64,000 nt of DNA from Flavobacteriales bacterium (GTDB taxonomy: Bacteria; Bacteroidota; Bacteroidia; Flavobacteriales_F; PHOS-HE28), in NCBI GenBank assembly GCA_016788635.1, contig JAEUSU010000008.1:124001-188000 (forward strand). The letters are read 5' to 3'. The notes under the pieces were generated by a model. The model did not search any database. It had not been told where the DNA came from and saw only the letters and a program-made list of their open reading frames with translations. Numbering within the stretch: position 1 is the stretch's first letter; every line of letters starts with the position of its first letter. Made by a program: the position numbers and the translations under genes. Shown piece after piece: positions 15,872 to 25,372 of the stretch.

Positions 15872-18800
15872 ATGAAACGATCACTGCTACTGTCCATCGC
15901 GACCTTCGCAACCCTTTGTTCAAGTGCGCAGCGCTACATAGGACTTGAAGTGGTCTCTGGTAGTGTGAGGGACCAGACCAATACCAACTTTCCCATGGCG
16001 AGCAATGCCGTTGGGGAAGTATACTGCGCGATCCCCTTTTACGAGCCCATCGTTCTCGGCGGCATCACGCTCACCCCGGTGCAGAACCTGTTCGATGACA
16101 TCGCGCTGGTGAAACTTTCCCCCACCGGCCAGGTCATATGGGCCAAGTCCTTCGGGGGCAACAATGGAGACACTCCTCACCGCATCGCCATAGACGGAGA
16201 GGGTCAGGTGTATGTGAGTTGGCAGTCCGGCAATGGGGTGAGCTACTACTTCGATGAAACGGGTACCACAACCAACTTTCCAAACCTTGGTGCACCCTTT
16301 TACGGGCTTACCTGTTTCGATGCCAATGGGGCCACGCTGTGGCATCTGCCAGGCGTGTTCGGCTTGCCGGAATTGGCCGCCCTTACCAATGCTCCGGGAG
16401 TCTTCGTCGTGGACCGCGGAGCCATACGCAAGGTGGACCCCGATGGCAACGTGATCTGGCAGACAACGCCCCAACCGGTGAACGCGATGGTGCCACTTGC
16501 CGCCACCGTGGTGGGGAACAGGTTGGCCATTGCCGGTTATGGAGGGAGCACGGGGAATGCCATCACCGTGGATACCGTGTTGATCGGGGTGGAATACTTG
16601 AACGGGGCAGTGGTGTTCCTGATGGACACTTCGGGTTCAGCCCTATGGGGGCGCTCGGTGGGTAATTTCAACGGGGCTTACGGAGAGAGGATCCGCCATT
16701 TGTCCATCGATCTGAATGGCGATGCCCTCTATTGCGGCCTCGATCAGCATTCCGGGGCGCTGAGCTTTGGGGGATCCACCCTGCTGAATCCAGCAGGCCC
16801 CGGGAATGGCTTTGTCCCTGTGCTCAAATTCGATCTGCAGGGCAATGAGGTTTGGGGCCGATGCGCATATGGAGCGGGTGCGTCCGCCTTTTTGCACGCC
16901 ATGACCGTGGGGGCTGATGGCGATGTGTACTTCGGGGGGAAGTGCAACTTCAACAGCCTTGTGCTTGGCAGTATCGTACTGAATGGATCGGGTAACGGTG
17001 CTTACATCGCCAAGCTCTCTTCGGACGGGGTTGAGCAATGGATGAAATACGAACCCTCACATGGGGTCGGCTTTATCGGCGTGAACTCCATTCTGCGAAG
17101 CATGCTTGCGCTTTCCGATGGCACGCTGCTCACAGGCAATTATTTCTGGAGCGGGTTATTCGAACCGGTGAGGACGGGTTGTTTGCAGGCAACGAACGCG
17201 AACAATCAAGGGATGTACTTCAGCCGGATCGATCTCTTGGATACGGAGCCATTCCCTCAAGCGGAGTTCAACCATAGTATGAGCGGTGACCTCTTCTTCG
17301 GAAGGGCGCCGGAGCAGGAGGTGCCCACCACATTCGCCTGGACCTTTGGTGATGGTGGTACAGGCTCTGGAGAGACCGTTGCCCATGTATACACGAACGT
17401 TGGAAGTTATCAGGTATGCCTAAGCGCAAGTAACACCTGCGGCACCGCACAACATTGTGTATTCGTTGACCACCCTGGCTTGCGCGCCATTGAGCCTCGC
17501 AAAGGTGGGCAGGGCGGTTTGGTAAGTGCCATGGTAATGGGCGGCGGTTTTGGCCCAGGGACCACCTTCCGCCTTACACGCGCCGGCGAGCCCGACATTG
17601 TGCCGTCCAATACCACGGTGGGCAATAGTGCGGCACTCTTCGGCCGCCTTGATCTGGATGGTGCGGTGCTGGGTATGTGGAATGTGGAGGCCACCATTCC
17701 CGGGCTTGGCACCTTCTTACTTCCGGATGCGTTCGAGGTGCAGGCCCGGCGCGAACCACGAATGAAGGTTGAGATCAGTGGACATCGAATGTTCCGTTCC
17801 AACCTCTGGGGGCAGCAGACCATACGCGTGAGCAATACCGGGAATGAGGATGCTGTCCTGGTACCACTGCATATCGAGATGCCCGATGTTGTGGAAGTGA
17901 TCTGGTTCGCATCCGCCATCGACCGCCACAGCGTGCCCGGCAATGATGATGCGAATACCGCCTTGGATCTGGCCGGAGGATATACCGATGACCTCGTGTT
18001 CTCCAGTCCGGCGCACGGCATCAAGCGAATCGAGCTGATCATCCCTCTAGTCGGGGCCAACAGTTATGTGGACTACCGGATCTGGATGAGGGCGGGCAGC
18101 ATGCGGTTCACGATCACGGCAAGCGCGTTCCCCCCACTTATTGGTTCACGCGCATTGGTGGATGCCACCATTATGCCGCAAGATGCGCCGTACCTGCGCT
18201 ATATGGAGCGCGCAGCGGAATGGACATACGGCCAGACGTACGCCCACGCTGGCATTGCACCGTACATCCATCAGAATATCCGCAACTATGCCAATGGCGT
18301 CGGTGGCACTATTGGCGGTACCGGCGGCTGGCCATACGGGAGCAGCAACCCGCCTTTGGGTCAGATCGGTGGCATTGGCCAAGTGAACCTGGGGCCGAAT
18401 ACCAACCTTGGTGGGAATGGTGGCTACGCAACGCCACCCTTGGTGGTGAATCCCCCATGGTCCTATGAAGGCAGCGGGAATGGTACGCCCCCCCCGCCTG
18501 GCCCGCCCGGAGGTGTACCGCCGCCGCCGCCGCCCGTGACGCCCCCACCGCCCGGATGCAACCCGAACGGCTGCTGTTCGGGACCCTGCGATCCACCCAC
18601 GGGGCCTTGGCCTTACGATGATGGGGATGAAGAGACCGGGGACGACATCGCCATGGAATGGGACCCGGATGGTGATGGGGTCTTCGAGCCTTTCGATCCA
18701 CCCCGACCACCCGGTGATGACGAGGAGGATGATCTCGACATCATCTTCTATCCGCCATTGGAGCCCGATGATGAGGAGGATCCCGATGATGAGACGGGAT

Positions 18801-20089
18801 GTGATTTCTGCGACGACTATTCTGAGGATGATGTGGGTTTTGGTGATGAAGGTGGCCAGGAGGAATGCGATGGATGCGACCCGGCCTCTGGGGACGAGAC
18901 ATTGGGTGACGGTGGCGACTCGGACCAGTCAGAGATCGAGTTCGTAGCCAGCCGTGACCCGAACGCCATCTACGGGCCCATGCGGAACGGGGATTATTAT
19001 CTGAGCAACCGTCGTAACCACGGCTATACCATCACCTTTGAGAACCTCGAAAGTGCCACCGCTTCCGCAAGATCAGTGATCGTCATCGATACATTGGACT
19101 TGACCCGCTTCGACCCGTACAGTTTCCGTTTCAATACGATCACGCTCGGTGATAGCGCGGTGTTGTTCCCCGATCCACAGGTATGGGATGGGAACTACCT
19201 GATCGACATGACCCCGCAATGCGGTCTGTTCGTCGGAGTGCATGCCGCCTTTGACCCAAGCGCTGGCATCGTGCGCGTGGAGTTCACCAGCCTTGACCCG
19301 GTCAGTCTCTCAGAGCCCGCCGATCCGCTGGCGGGCTTCCTACCGCCCAACACGACCGCCAGTGAGGGCTCGGGGTCCATTTCCTACTTCGTAGACTTCC
19401 GTGCGGGCATTGGTCACGGTGAAAGTGTGAGCAACCGTGCCATCATCTATTTCGATGACAATGAGCCGATCGTCACCAACACGCACACCAACATCATGGA
19501 CCTGGTGAAACCCACCAGCCAAGTGGCGCCCCTGCCGGCCGTGACCACCGACCAGGTCTTGTTGATCGACCTGAGCAATAGTTCGGATGATATGAGCGGC
19601 ATTGCCTATTTCCATGTGTTCGTTTCCGAGAACGGCCATCGCTTCCGTCGCTTCATCGTGACGCCACGGGATCAGGTGCCTTTCCCGACCAGACCAGGGC
19701 GCAACTACCGGTTCTTCAGCCGTGCGGTGGACAAGGCCGGTAACGTGGAGGACTATCCCGTGCAGTTCTGGTACAACCCCGATGCGGAGACCGATGTGAC
19801 CGTTGGTATTCCGGAACGGGAATTAACCCTCGGTCTTCGTGTGCAACCGAATCCAACCAATGCCAACATCCATTATATGATCGATCTGCCATGGACCACT
19901 GAGGTGGAGGTCGAGCTGTTGAGCCTGGTCGGCGAAGTGGTGGTGCGGCCAATTGGTGTTGCGCCGCGTGACATGACAGTGGGTGCGCATCGTCTTGTCT
20001 TCCCGGCCGGCCAACTTGCTGCCGGTGCGTACCTGCTCCGGGTCAGCACATCCCTGGGCAGTGCCACGGCCAAGGTGATGGTGGAGTAG
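15872..20089 (+). CDS. Large secreted T9SS cargo protein: SBBP-like propeller, PKD, acidic linker, sorting domain
   Basis: A 1405-residue exported protein. A signal peptide (MKRSLLLSIATFATLCSSAQ) is followed by SBBP-like beta-propeller repeats (about 55-450, for example DDIALVKLSPTGQVIWAKSF). A PKD domain follows (about 460-535, with WTFGDGGTGSGETVAHVYTN). Residues 640-830 look like an uncharacterised beta region. A Gly/Asn-rich then poly-Pro stretch (about 850-911) leads into a strongly acidic, Cys-containing segment (about 912-1022). Next comes a domain beginning SRDPNAIYGPM with YTITFENLESATASA (about 1027-1210), resembling a DUF11/DUF7619-like adhesion module. A type A T9SS C-terminal domain (about 1320-1405, LRVQPNPTN to the end) directs export and surface attachment. 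Function unknown; an adhesin-like role is inferred. Confidence 0.88.
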   Translation: MKRSLLLSIATFATLCSSAQRYIGLEVVSGSVRDQTNTNFPMASNAVGEVYCAIPFYEPIVLGGITLTPVQNLFDDIALVKLSPTGQVIWAKSFGGNNGDTPHRIAIDGEGQVYVSWQSGNGVSYYFDETGTTTNFPNLGAPFYGLTCFDANGATLWHLPGVFGLPELAALTNAPGVFVVDRGAIRKVDPDGNVIWQTTPQPVNAMVPLAATVVGNRLAIAGYGGSTGNAITVDTVLIGVEYLNGAVVFLMDTSGSALWGRSVGNFNGAYGERIRHLSIDLNGDALYCGLDQHSGALSFGGSTLLNPAGPGNGFVPVLKFDLQGNEVWGRCAYGAGASAFLHAMTVGADGDVYFGGKCNFNSLVLGSIVLNGSGNGAYIAKLSSDGVEQWMKYEPSHGVGFIGVNSILRSMLALSDGTLLTGNYFWSGLFEPVRTGCLQATNANNQGMYFSRIDLLDTEPFPQAEFNHSMSGDLFFGRAPEQEVPTTFAWTFGDGGTGSGETVAHVYTNVGSYQVCLSASNTCGTAQHCVFVDHPGLRAIEPRKGGQGGLVSAMVMGGGFGPGTTFRLTRAGEPDIVPSNTTVGNSAALFGRLDLDGAVLGMWNVEATIPGLGTFLLPDAFEVQARREPRMKVEISGHRMFRSNLWGQQTIRVSNTGNEDAVLVPLHIEMPDVVEVIWFASAIDRHSVPGNDDANTALDLAGGYTDDLVFSSPAHGIKRIELIIPLVGANSYVDYRIWMRAGSMRFTITASAFPPLIGSRALVDATIMPQDAPYLRYMERAAEWTYGQTYAHAGIAPYIHQNIRNYANGVGGTIGGTGGWPYGSSNPPLGQIGGIGQVNLGPNTNLGGNGGYATPPLVVNPPWSYEGSGNGTPPPPGPPGGVPPPPPPVTPPPPGCNPNGCCSGPCDPPTGPWPYDDGDEETGDDIAMEWDPDGDGVFEPFDPPRPPGDDEEDDLDIIFYPPLEPDDEEDPDDETGCDFCDDYSEDDVGFGDEGGQEECDGCDPASGDETLGDGGDSDQSEIEFVASRDPNAIYGPMRNGDYYLSNRRNHGYTITFENLESATASARSVIVIDTLDLTRFDPYSFRFNTITLGDSAVLFPDPQVWDGNYLIDMTPQCGLFVGVHAAFDPSAGIVRVEFTSLDPVSLSEPADPLAGFLPPNTTASEGSGSISYFVDFRAGIGHGESVSNRAIIYFDDNEPIVTNTHTNIMDLVKPTSQVAPLPAVTTDQVLLIDLSNSSDDMSGIAYFHVFVSENGHRFRRFIVTPRDQVPFPTRPGRNYRFFSRAVDKAGNVEDYPVQFWYNPDAETDVTVGIPERELTLGLRVQPNPTNANIHYMIDLPWTTEVEVELLSLVGEVVVRPIGVAPRDMTVGAHRLVFPAGQLAAGAYLLRVSTSLGSATAKVMVE

Positions 20090-20286
20090 CGCTGCCGTCA
20101 TATCGTCGGTGCTTGATCCCCGCGGGTCCGCGGTACCTGTCTGGAGCCAGGTGCGGTGGTCGCGTTGGTATGACCTATCCGATGGCGGCCAGTGGTCACA
20201 AGTCCATCTTCCATTCAGTCCGAAGCACGGCTGCTGCATCGAGGGGGCTGCAAGTCACATGGTCACAAGCCCTATTTTGCTCCGCC

Positions 20287-21222
20287 ATGATCACCCGCAC
20301 CCAGCTCAGGCTCACCACCTCGCTCCGCTATTCCTGGCGCAACATCGCCTACAGTGCGGCATGCGCCAGCCTGGCCGTGGTGTTGCTCGCCACGCCGCCG
20401 TCGCTCGTGGTGGAACTGCCTGTCGCTGTGGTGGCAATTCTGGGTACCGCGCTCGCCATCATCCTGGGCTTCAAGAACTCATCCGCCTACGACCGCTGGT
20501 GGGAGGCCCGCAAGATCTGGGGCGGGGTGGTGAATGAAAGCCGCACCCTGACCCGCCAGGCGCTGCACATGCACGCGGCCGCCGGACACGAAGAGGCAGT
20601 AAGGAAAGCCATGCCCATCCTTGTGCGCCTTCAACTGGCATGGGTGAACGCATTGCGCTTGCAACTGCGCAGGATCAAAGAGGAGCAGGCGTGGATAGAT
20701 TCGGTTCACGCACACTTGAGCGAGGACCAGCGGGTCTTCCTTGCATCCCGCACCAACAAGGTCACCGCATTGAGCAAGTTGCAGGGTGAACTGGTGGGCG
20801 GGCTGCGCCGGTCGGGCGCCATTGACGGTTTCCAGTACATGGTGTTGGATGGCACACTGGCCCGCCTGACGGACCTGCAGGGCATGGCTGAACGCATCCG
20901 GGCAACGCCGCTCCCACGGCCTTATGAGTATTACACGAAGGCCTTCCTCCAGGTGTTCATTTTTTTCCTCCCCTTCGGCATCATCCACACGATGCATGCT
21001 TCCGGTAATGCATGGGCCGTGGTGCCGGTCACCGTGGTGGTGGCCTGGATCTTCCACCAGCTTTATGTGTTCGGCCGGGTGATGTCCAACCCCTTCGAGA
21101 ACTGGCAGACCGATGTGCCGCTGGACGCCATCTGCACCACCATCGCGATCGACCTGAAGGAAGCTCTGGGTGACAGCGATGCACCTGTGCCATTGGAGCC
21201 CGTTGACGGTGTGTTGATGTAA
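20287..21222 (+). CDS. Bestrophin family anion channel protein
   Basis: A 311-residue membrane protein of the bestrophin/UPF0187 family, chloride- or other anion-conducting channels. The ATG at 20287 begins MITRTQLRLTTSLRYSWRNI. The family hallmark is FKNSSAYDRWWEARKIWGGV (about 61-80), followed by NESRTLTRQA. Membrane helices occur near 20-60 and 220-265, and the C-terminal motif is NPFENWQTDVPLDAICTTI, the calcium-clasp-like region of the family. The stretch between the preceding T9SS gene and this start (about 200 bases) shows no gene. Confidence 0.92.
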   Translation: MITRTQLRLTTSLRYSWRNIAYSAACASLAVVLLATPPSLVVELPVAVVAILGTALAIILGFKNSSAYDRWWEARKIWGGVVNESRTLTRQALHMHAAAGHEEAVRKAMPILVRLQLAWVNALRLQLRRIKEEQAWIDSVHAHLSEDQRVFLASRTNKVTALSKLQGELVGGLRRSGAIDGFQYMVLDGTLARLTDLQGMAERIRATPLPRPYEYYTKAFLQVFIFFLPFGIIHTMHASGNAWAVVPVTVVVAWIFHQLYVFGRVMSNPFENWQTDVPLDAICTTIAIDLKEALGDSDAPVPLEPVDGVLM

Positions 21223-21241
21223 CATCATCCCTTCCGCCGCT

Positions 21242-21249
21242 TTCCTTTG
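21242..21249 (+). promoter_or_regulatory. -7 promoter element of recR
   Basis: TTCCTTTG, one mismatch from TAnnTTTG, ends only 4 bases before the recR ATG. A leaderless mRNA is predicted. Confidence 0.45.
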
Positions 21250-21253
21250 CGCC

Positions 21254-21871
21254 ATGACGCTTCCTTCAGCGCTGCTCGAACAGGCCGTGGACCAACTGGC
21301 TACGTTGCCCGGCGTGGGCCGCCGTACCGCCATGCGCTTCGCCTTGGAGCTGTTGCGCCGCGAGCCCGGTGAGGTGAAGCGATTTGCCGATGCGGTGCGC
21401 GAGCTGCGCGAGAACGTGCGCTACTGCGAGCGCTGCTGCAACATCAGCGACAGTCCTGTGTGCGCCATCTGTGCGAACCCCTCCCGCGATGCCCGCACCA
21501 TTTGTGTGGTGGAGGATGTCCGGGATGTGATCGCCGTGGAGAACACACAGCAATTCAAGGGCCTGTACCACGTGCTGGGGGGGGTCATCGCCCCCATGGA
21601 TGGCGTGGGCCCGGATGACCTGCACGTGCGTGAACTGCTCGAGCGGCTGGATGCCGGAGGGGTGGAGGAGGTGGTGCTGGCATTGGGCGCCACGCTGGAG
21701 GGCGACACCACATCCTTCTTTCTGTTCCGCAAACTGCAGGAGCGCGGTGTGCGCGTTTCGGTCATTGCCCGCGGCATCAGTGTGGGTGGTGACCTCGAGC
21801 AGGTGGATGAGGTCACCCTGGGGCGAAGCATCATGGACCGCAAGCCGTACGAGCAGAGTGTGAGGAGATAG
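21254..21871 (+). CDS. recR: Recombination mediator protein RecR
   Basis: A 205-residue DNA-repair protein that acts with RecO and RecF to load RecA on gapped DNA. The helix-hairpin-helix LATLPGVGRRTAMRFALELL (about 15-34) is followed by the four-Cys zinc finger CERCCNISDSPVCAIC (about 58-73). The Toprim domain has ICVVEDVRDVIAVE and YHVLGGVIAPMDGVGPDDL, with LALGATLEGDTTSFFL and VSVIARGISVGGDLEQVDE near the end. Length and motif order are standard. Confidence 0.97.
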   Translation: MTLPSALLEQAVDQLATLPGVGRRTAMRFALELLRREPGEVKRFADAVRELRENVRYCERCCNISDSPVCAICANPSRDARTICVVEDVRDVIAVENTQQFKGLYHVLGGVIAPMDGVGPDDLHVRELLERLDAGGVEEVVLALGATLEGDTTSFFLFRKLQERGVRVSVIARGISVGGDLEQVDEVTLGRSIMDRKPYEQSVRR

Positions 21872-21940
21872 TTGCCTGTCCTCCAGGCTTCGGCCGCTCA
21901 GCCTGTCTGCCGGCATCGATCAACGAACAACGACCACCAC

Positions 21941-23848
21941 GTGAAACTCAGCGTCATCATCGTCAACTACAACGTGCGGGCCTATCTGGAGCAATGCCTG
22001 CGTACGGTGTTCGCTGCGATGGAAGGCGTGGATGGTGAGGTGTACGTGGTGGACAACCTGAGCTCGGACGGCAGCGTGGAGATGGTACGCGCCAAGTTCC
22101 CCCAGGTGAAGCTGATCGCCAACACCGTGAACGTGGGCTTCAGCCGGGCGAACAACCAGGCCATCCGGGATAGCACGGCCGATTATGTGGTGCTGCTGAA
22201 CCCGGACACGGTGGTGGGGGAGGACGTCTTCCGCAAGGTGATCGCCTTCCTCGACGCGCACCCCAAGGCAGGAGGACTTGGGGTGAAGATGATCGATGGC
22301 ACGGGACGCTTCCTGCCCGAAAGCAAGCGCGGATTGCCGACGCCAGCGGTGGCCTTCTACAAGATCATCGGCCTCACACGCCTGCTCCCGCGCAGTCGTG
22401 TGTTCGGGCGCTACCATTTGGGCCACCTGCCAGAGGACACCACCGCGCCCATCGAGATCCTATCCGGTGCCTGCATGTTCCTTCGGAAGAAGACACTTGA
22501 CGAAGTGGGTCTGTTGGATGAGAGCTTCTTCATGTACGGCGAGGACATCGACCTCAGCTACCGCATCACGCTTGGGGGCTATGAGAACTGGTATTTCCCA
22601 GAGGCACGCATCATCCACTACAAGGGCGAGAGCACCAAGAAGAGCAGCGTGGACTACGTGTTCGTGTTCTACAACGCCATGGCCATCTTCGCCCGCAAGC
22701 ACTTCACCCGAACAGGTCCCGACCTGTTGGGCTGGCTGATCACGGGAAGCATCTACCTGAGCGCGGCGGGGGCCATCGTTTCGCGGTTCTTCAGCCGTGC
22801 ACTGCTGCCGTTGCTGGATGCCCTGAGCATCATGCTGGTGTGGGTGCTTCTCAGTGGCATCCCCGGGTCGTGGTATGTGGATCACTGGAGCATGCGCGCA
22901 TTGTTCGTGGTGGCTACCGTGGGGCTTTCAGCGCTTGTGGGGGGATATGACCTGCCCGTGCGCATGAAGAACGTGGCCTGGACCACCCTGCTATTGGCTG
23001 CGTGCATGACCTTGGCAGGCTACAGTGGGTGGTGGCCTTCTGGAATGCGTTGGTGGGTGCTGCCAGCCGCTCAGGTGGTCGCGCAGGTGGGTATCAGGCT
23101 CCTCTTGCATTCCGCCCGCATCAAACCGTTCGGCCTGCGCGCGTTCGACCGGCGAAGGATACTTGCCATTGGCAGGTTGGAAGAGGCCAGGCAGGCCCTC
23201 GCCCTGCTGTGGCAGACGCATTTCGGACTGGGCAGGCAGGATCATCTTGCATTGGAGACCATACATGGACCTGACGGGTTGAAGCTGGTGAGGCGATGGG
23301 TCCGGGTGCATGGCACGGACGAGGTGGTCTTCTGCGCCAGGGACCTGAGCTGGGCACGCATCATCGACTGGATGGAGAAGCTGAAACGCTCCGGTGTCAC
23401 CTTCAAGATCGCCCAGCCCGGGCGCGAGTTCATCATCGGCCCCAACAGCATCGAGAGCCTGCAGGACCTGCACATCCTGGAGCAGCACGCCGTGAGCAGC
23501 GCGGCCGGCCGCCGCACCAAGCGGCTGGTTGATGTACTGGTCGCGCTCCTGCTGCTCCTGCTTTCGCCGGTGCTGCTGCTCTTCATTCGCCCGGCAGGTA
23601 ACTTCCTGCGCAACTGCCTGCGCGTGCTTGCCGGGCAGCGCACCTGGGTGGGTTATGCCGAAGGCCGGGCCAACCCTGTGCGCCTCCCCGCCCTCAAACC
23701 CGGCGTGGTGGATGCAGTGGCCGTGCAAGGCCTTGCTCCGGAACCACTTGTGGTGGAACGCGTGAACACCGAGTACGCCAAGGACTACCACGCGCTCGAT
23801 GACCTGCGCTGGGTGTTCGGTGCATTGCCATTGTTGAGTAGAGGTTGA
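21941..23848 (+). CDS. GT2 glycosyltransferase fused to a degenerate polyprenyl sugar-transferase domain
   Basis: A 635-residue protein started at GTG 21941 (VKLSVIIVNYNVRAYLEQCL). The N-terminal 280 residues are a GT2/rhamnosyltransferase-like domain with VYVVDNLSSDGSVEMV, NVGFSRANNQAIRDS, LLNPDTVV and FFMYGEDIDLSYRI. About four membrane helices follow (about 285-395). A Rossmann-like region (about 415-530) leads to RTKRLVDVLVALLLLLLSPV, which mirrors the membrane entry helix of the sugar transferase at 2458. VLAGQRTWVGYAEG then parallels VLKGDMSLVGPRPE of that enzyme. The catalytic stretch between these two blocks is missing, so the C-terminal half is probably non-catalytic. Transfer of a sugar during surface-polysaccharide assembly is inferred. 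Confidence 0.85.
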   Translation: MKLSVIIVNYNVRAYLEQCLRTVFAAMEGVDGEVYVVDNLSSDGSVEMVRAKFPQVKLIANTVNVGFSRANNQAIRDSTADYVVLLNPDTVVGEDVFRKVIAFLDAHPKAGGLGVKMIDGTGRFLPESKRGLPTPAVAFYKIIGLTRLLPRSRVFGRYHLGHLPEDTTAPIEILSGACMFLRKKTLDEVGLLDESFFMYGEDIDLSYRITLGGYENWYFPEARIIHYKGESTKKSSVDYVFVFYNAMAIFARKHFTRTGPDLLGWLITGSIYLSAAGAIVSRFFSRALLPLLDALSIMLVWVLLSGIPGSWYVDHWSMRALFVVATVGLSALVGGYDLPVRMKNVAWTTLLLAACMTLAGYSGWWPSGMRWWVLPAAQVVAQVGIRLLLHSARIKPFGLRAFDRRRILAIGRLEEARQALALLWQTHFGLGRQDHLALETIHGPDGLKLVRRWVRVHGTDEVVFCARDLSWARIIDWMEKLKRSGVTFKIAQPGREFIIGPNSIESLQDLHILEQHAVSSAAGRRTKRLVDVLVALLLLLLSPVLLLFIRPAGNFLRNCLRVLAGQRTWVGYAEGRANPVRLPALKPGVVDAVAVQGLAPEPLVVERVNTEYAKDYHALDDLRWVFGALPLLSRG

Positions 23849-23890
23849 GCGGCTGCACACCTGCCGGTTGGGCACCTGCCTCGTTCCGGG

Positions 23891-23898
23891 TACATTTG
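23891..23898 (+). promoter_or_regulatory. Promoter of the dihydrolipoyl acyltransferase gene
   Basis: TACATTTG fits TAnnTTTG exactly, with TTG at 23868-23870 and a 20-base spacer. The ATG is 36 bases downstream. Confidence 0.65.
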
Positions 23899-23934
23899 TC
23901 CGCCTGCCGGACCCCCAGCCGCAGACGCACCACC

Positions 23935-25302
23935 ATGTCGCAGATCGAGATCCTGCTGCCCAAGATGGGCGAGAGCGTGGCCGAGGCCACCATCATCAAG
24001 TGGTTGAAGAACGAAGGCGACCGTGTGGAGGCCGATGAGCCCATCGTGGAGATCGCCACCGACAAGGTGGATAGTGAGGTGCCTGCGCCCGAGGCCGGCA
24101 TACTGCTGAAGCGGTTGGTGAATGAAGGGGATGTGGTGAAGGTCGGACAGGCCATCGCCCAGGTGGGTAGTGCTGCAGGCGCACGTGCTGTGGCTCCAAC
24201 GGCTCCTGCCCCGGCGGCCGTGCCAGCACCCGCACCGGCGTCCGTGCCACCTTCGGCTGCACCCGCCACCAACGGTCATGCTCCGGCAGCAACGGCGGTG
24301 GCCTCAGGCCCCATAAGCCGCACAGGCCCCACCGGCAAGTTCTACAGCCCGCTCGTGCGCAACATTGCCCAAAGCGAGGGCATCTCCCTGGAGGAGCTCG
24401 AGACCATAGCCGGCAGTGGGCAGGGTGGGCGTGTGACCAAGAAAGACATCCTCGACTACCTGCCCAACCGTGGGGCGACCGCACGGTCGGCTCCAACAGC
24501 GGCTCCCGCTCCCGTTGCCCCGGCATCTGTAGCTGCACCGGCCCCCGCACCAGTTCCCAGTGCCCCGGCCGCACCGGCCCTGGTACCGGCACAAGGCGAT
24601 GAGATCATCGAGATGGACCGCATGCGCCGCATGATCGCCGACCACATGGTGATGAGCAAGCGCACCAGCCCGCACGTCACCAGCTTCGTGGAGGCCGATG
24701 TGACCAACCTGGTGCTCTGGCGGGACAAGGTGAAGAAGGCCTTTGAGCAGCGCGAGGGGGAGAAACTCACGTTCACCCCGGTCTTCATCATGGCCATTGT
24801 GCAGGCCATCAAGGAGATGCCCATGGTGAACGTGCAGGTGGACGGCTACACCATCATCCGCAAGCGCGAGATCAACATCGGCATGGCGGCGGCGCTTCCT
24901 TCAGGCAACCTCATCGTACCGGTGATCAAGAACGCCGACCAGTTGAACCTGGTAGGGCTGGCGAAGCGGGTGAACGACCTGGCCAACCGCGCCCGTGCGG
25001 GCAAGTTGCTACCGGACGAGGTGGCAGGTGGTACCTATACCGTCACCAACGTGGGCACTTTTGGCAATGTACTGGGCACCCCGGTGATCAACCAGCCCCA
25101 GGTGGCCATCATGGCCACAGGTGCCATCCGCAAGAAACCAGCGGTGATCGAGACCCCTTCCGGGGATATGATCGGGATCCGCCACCAGATGTTCCTCAGC
25201 CACAGCTATGACCACCGCGTGGTGGATGGCGCCTTGGGCGGCCGCTTCGTGCGGCGCGTGGCGGATATTCTTGAAGGCTGGTCTGTTGATCAGTCCTTCT
25301 AA
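23935..25302 (+). CDS. 2-oxo acid dehydrogenase complex E2 (dihydrolipoyl acyltransferase)
   Basis: A 455-residue E2 component. The lipoyl domain (1-80) carries the lipoylation Lys in EIATDKVDSEVPAP (about 45). After an Ala/Pro linker (about 84-125) comes a peripheral-subunit-binding domain (YSPLVRNIAQSEGISLEEL with GRVTKKDILDYL, about 130-182). A second Ala/Pro linker leads to the catalytic domain (about 225-455), with the active-site motif SHSYDHRVVDGALGGRFV (His and Asp of HxxxD). MSQIEILLPKMGESV and the single lipoyl domain resemble branched-chain or 2-oxoglutarate type E2s; which substrate is used cannot be told. No E1 or E3 gene lies in the window. Confidence 0.94.
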   Translation: MSQIEILLPKMGESVAEATIIKWLKNEGDRVEADEPIVEIATDKVDSEVPAPEAGILLKRLVNEGDVVKVGQAIAQVGSAAGARAVAPTAPAPAAVPAPAPASVPPSAAPATNGHAPAATAVASGPISRTGPTGKFYSPLVRNIAQSEGISLEELETIAGSGQGGRVTKKDILDYLPNRGATARSAPTAAPAPVAPASVAAPAPAPVPSAPAAPALVPAQGDEIIEMDRMRRMIADHMVMSKRTSPHVTSFVEADVTNLVLWRDKVKKAFEQREGEKLTFTPVFIMAIVQAIKEMPMVNVQVDGYTIIRKREINIGMAAALPSGNLIVPVIKNADQLNLVGLAKRVNDLANRARAGKLLPDEVAGGTYTVTNVGTFGNVLGTPVINQPQVAIMATGAIRKKPAVIETPSGDMIGIRHQMFLSHSYDHRVVDGALGGRFVRRVADILEGWSVDQSF

Positions 25303-25372
25303 GATCCCCGGGTCCCGCACCTGAAAAAAGTTACTTTTAGCCGCGCCGGAAAGGGTGCCGGCAACAGTTGCC

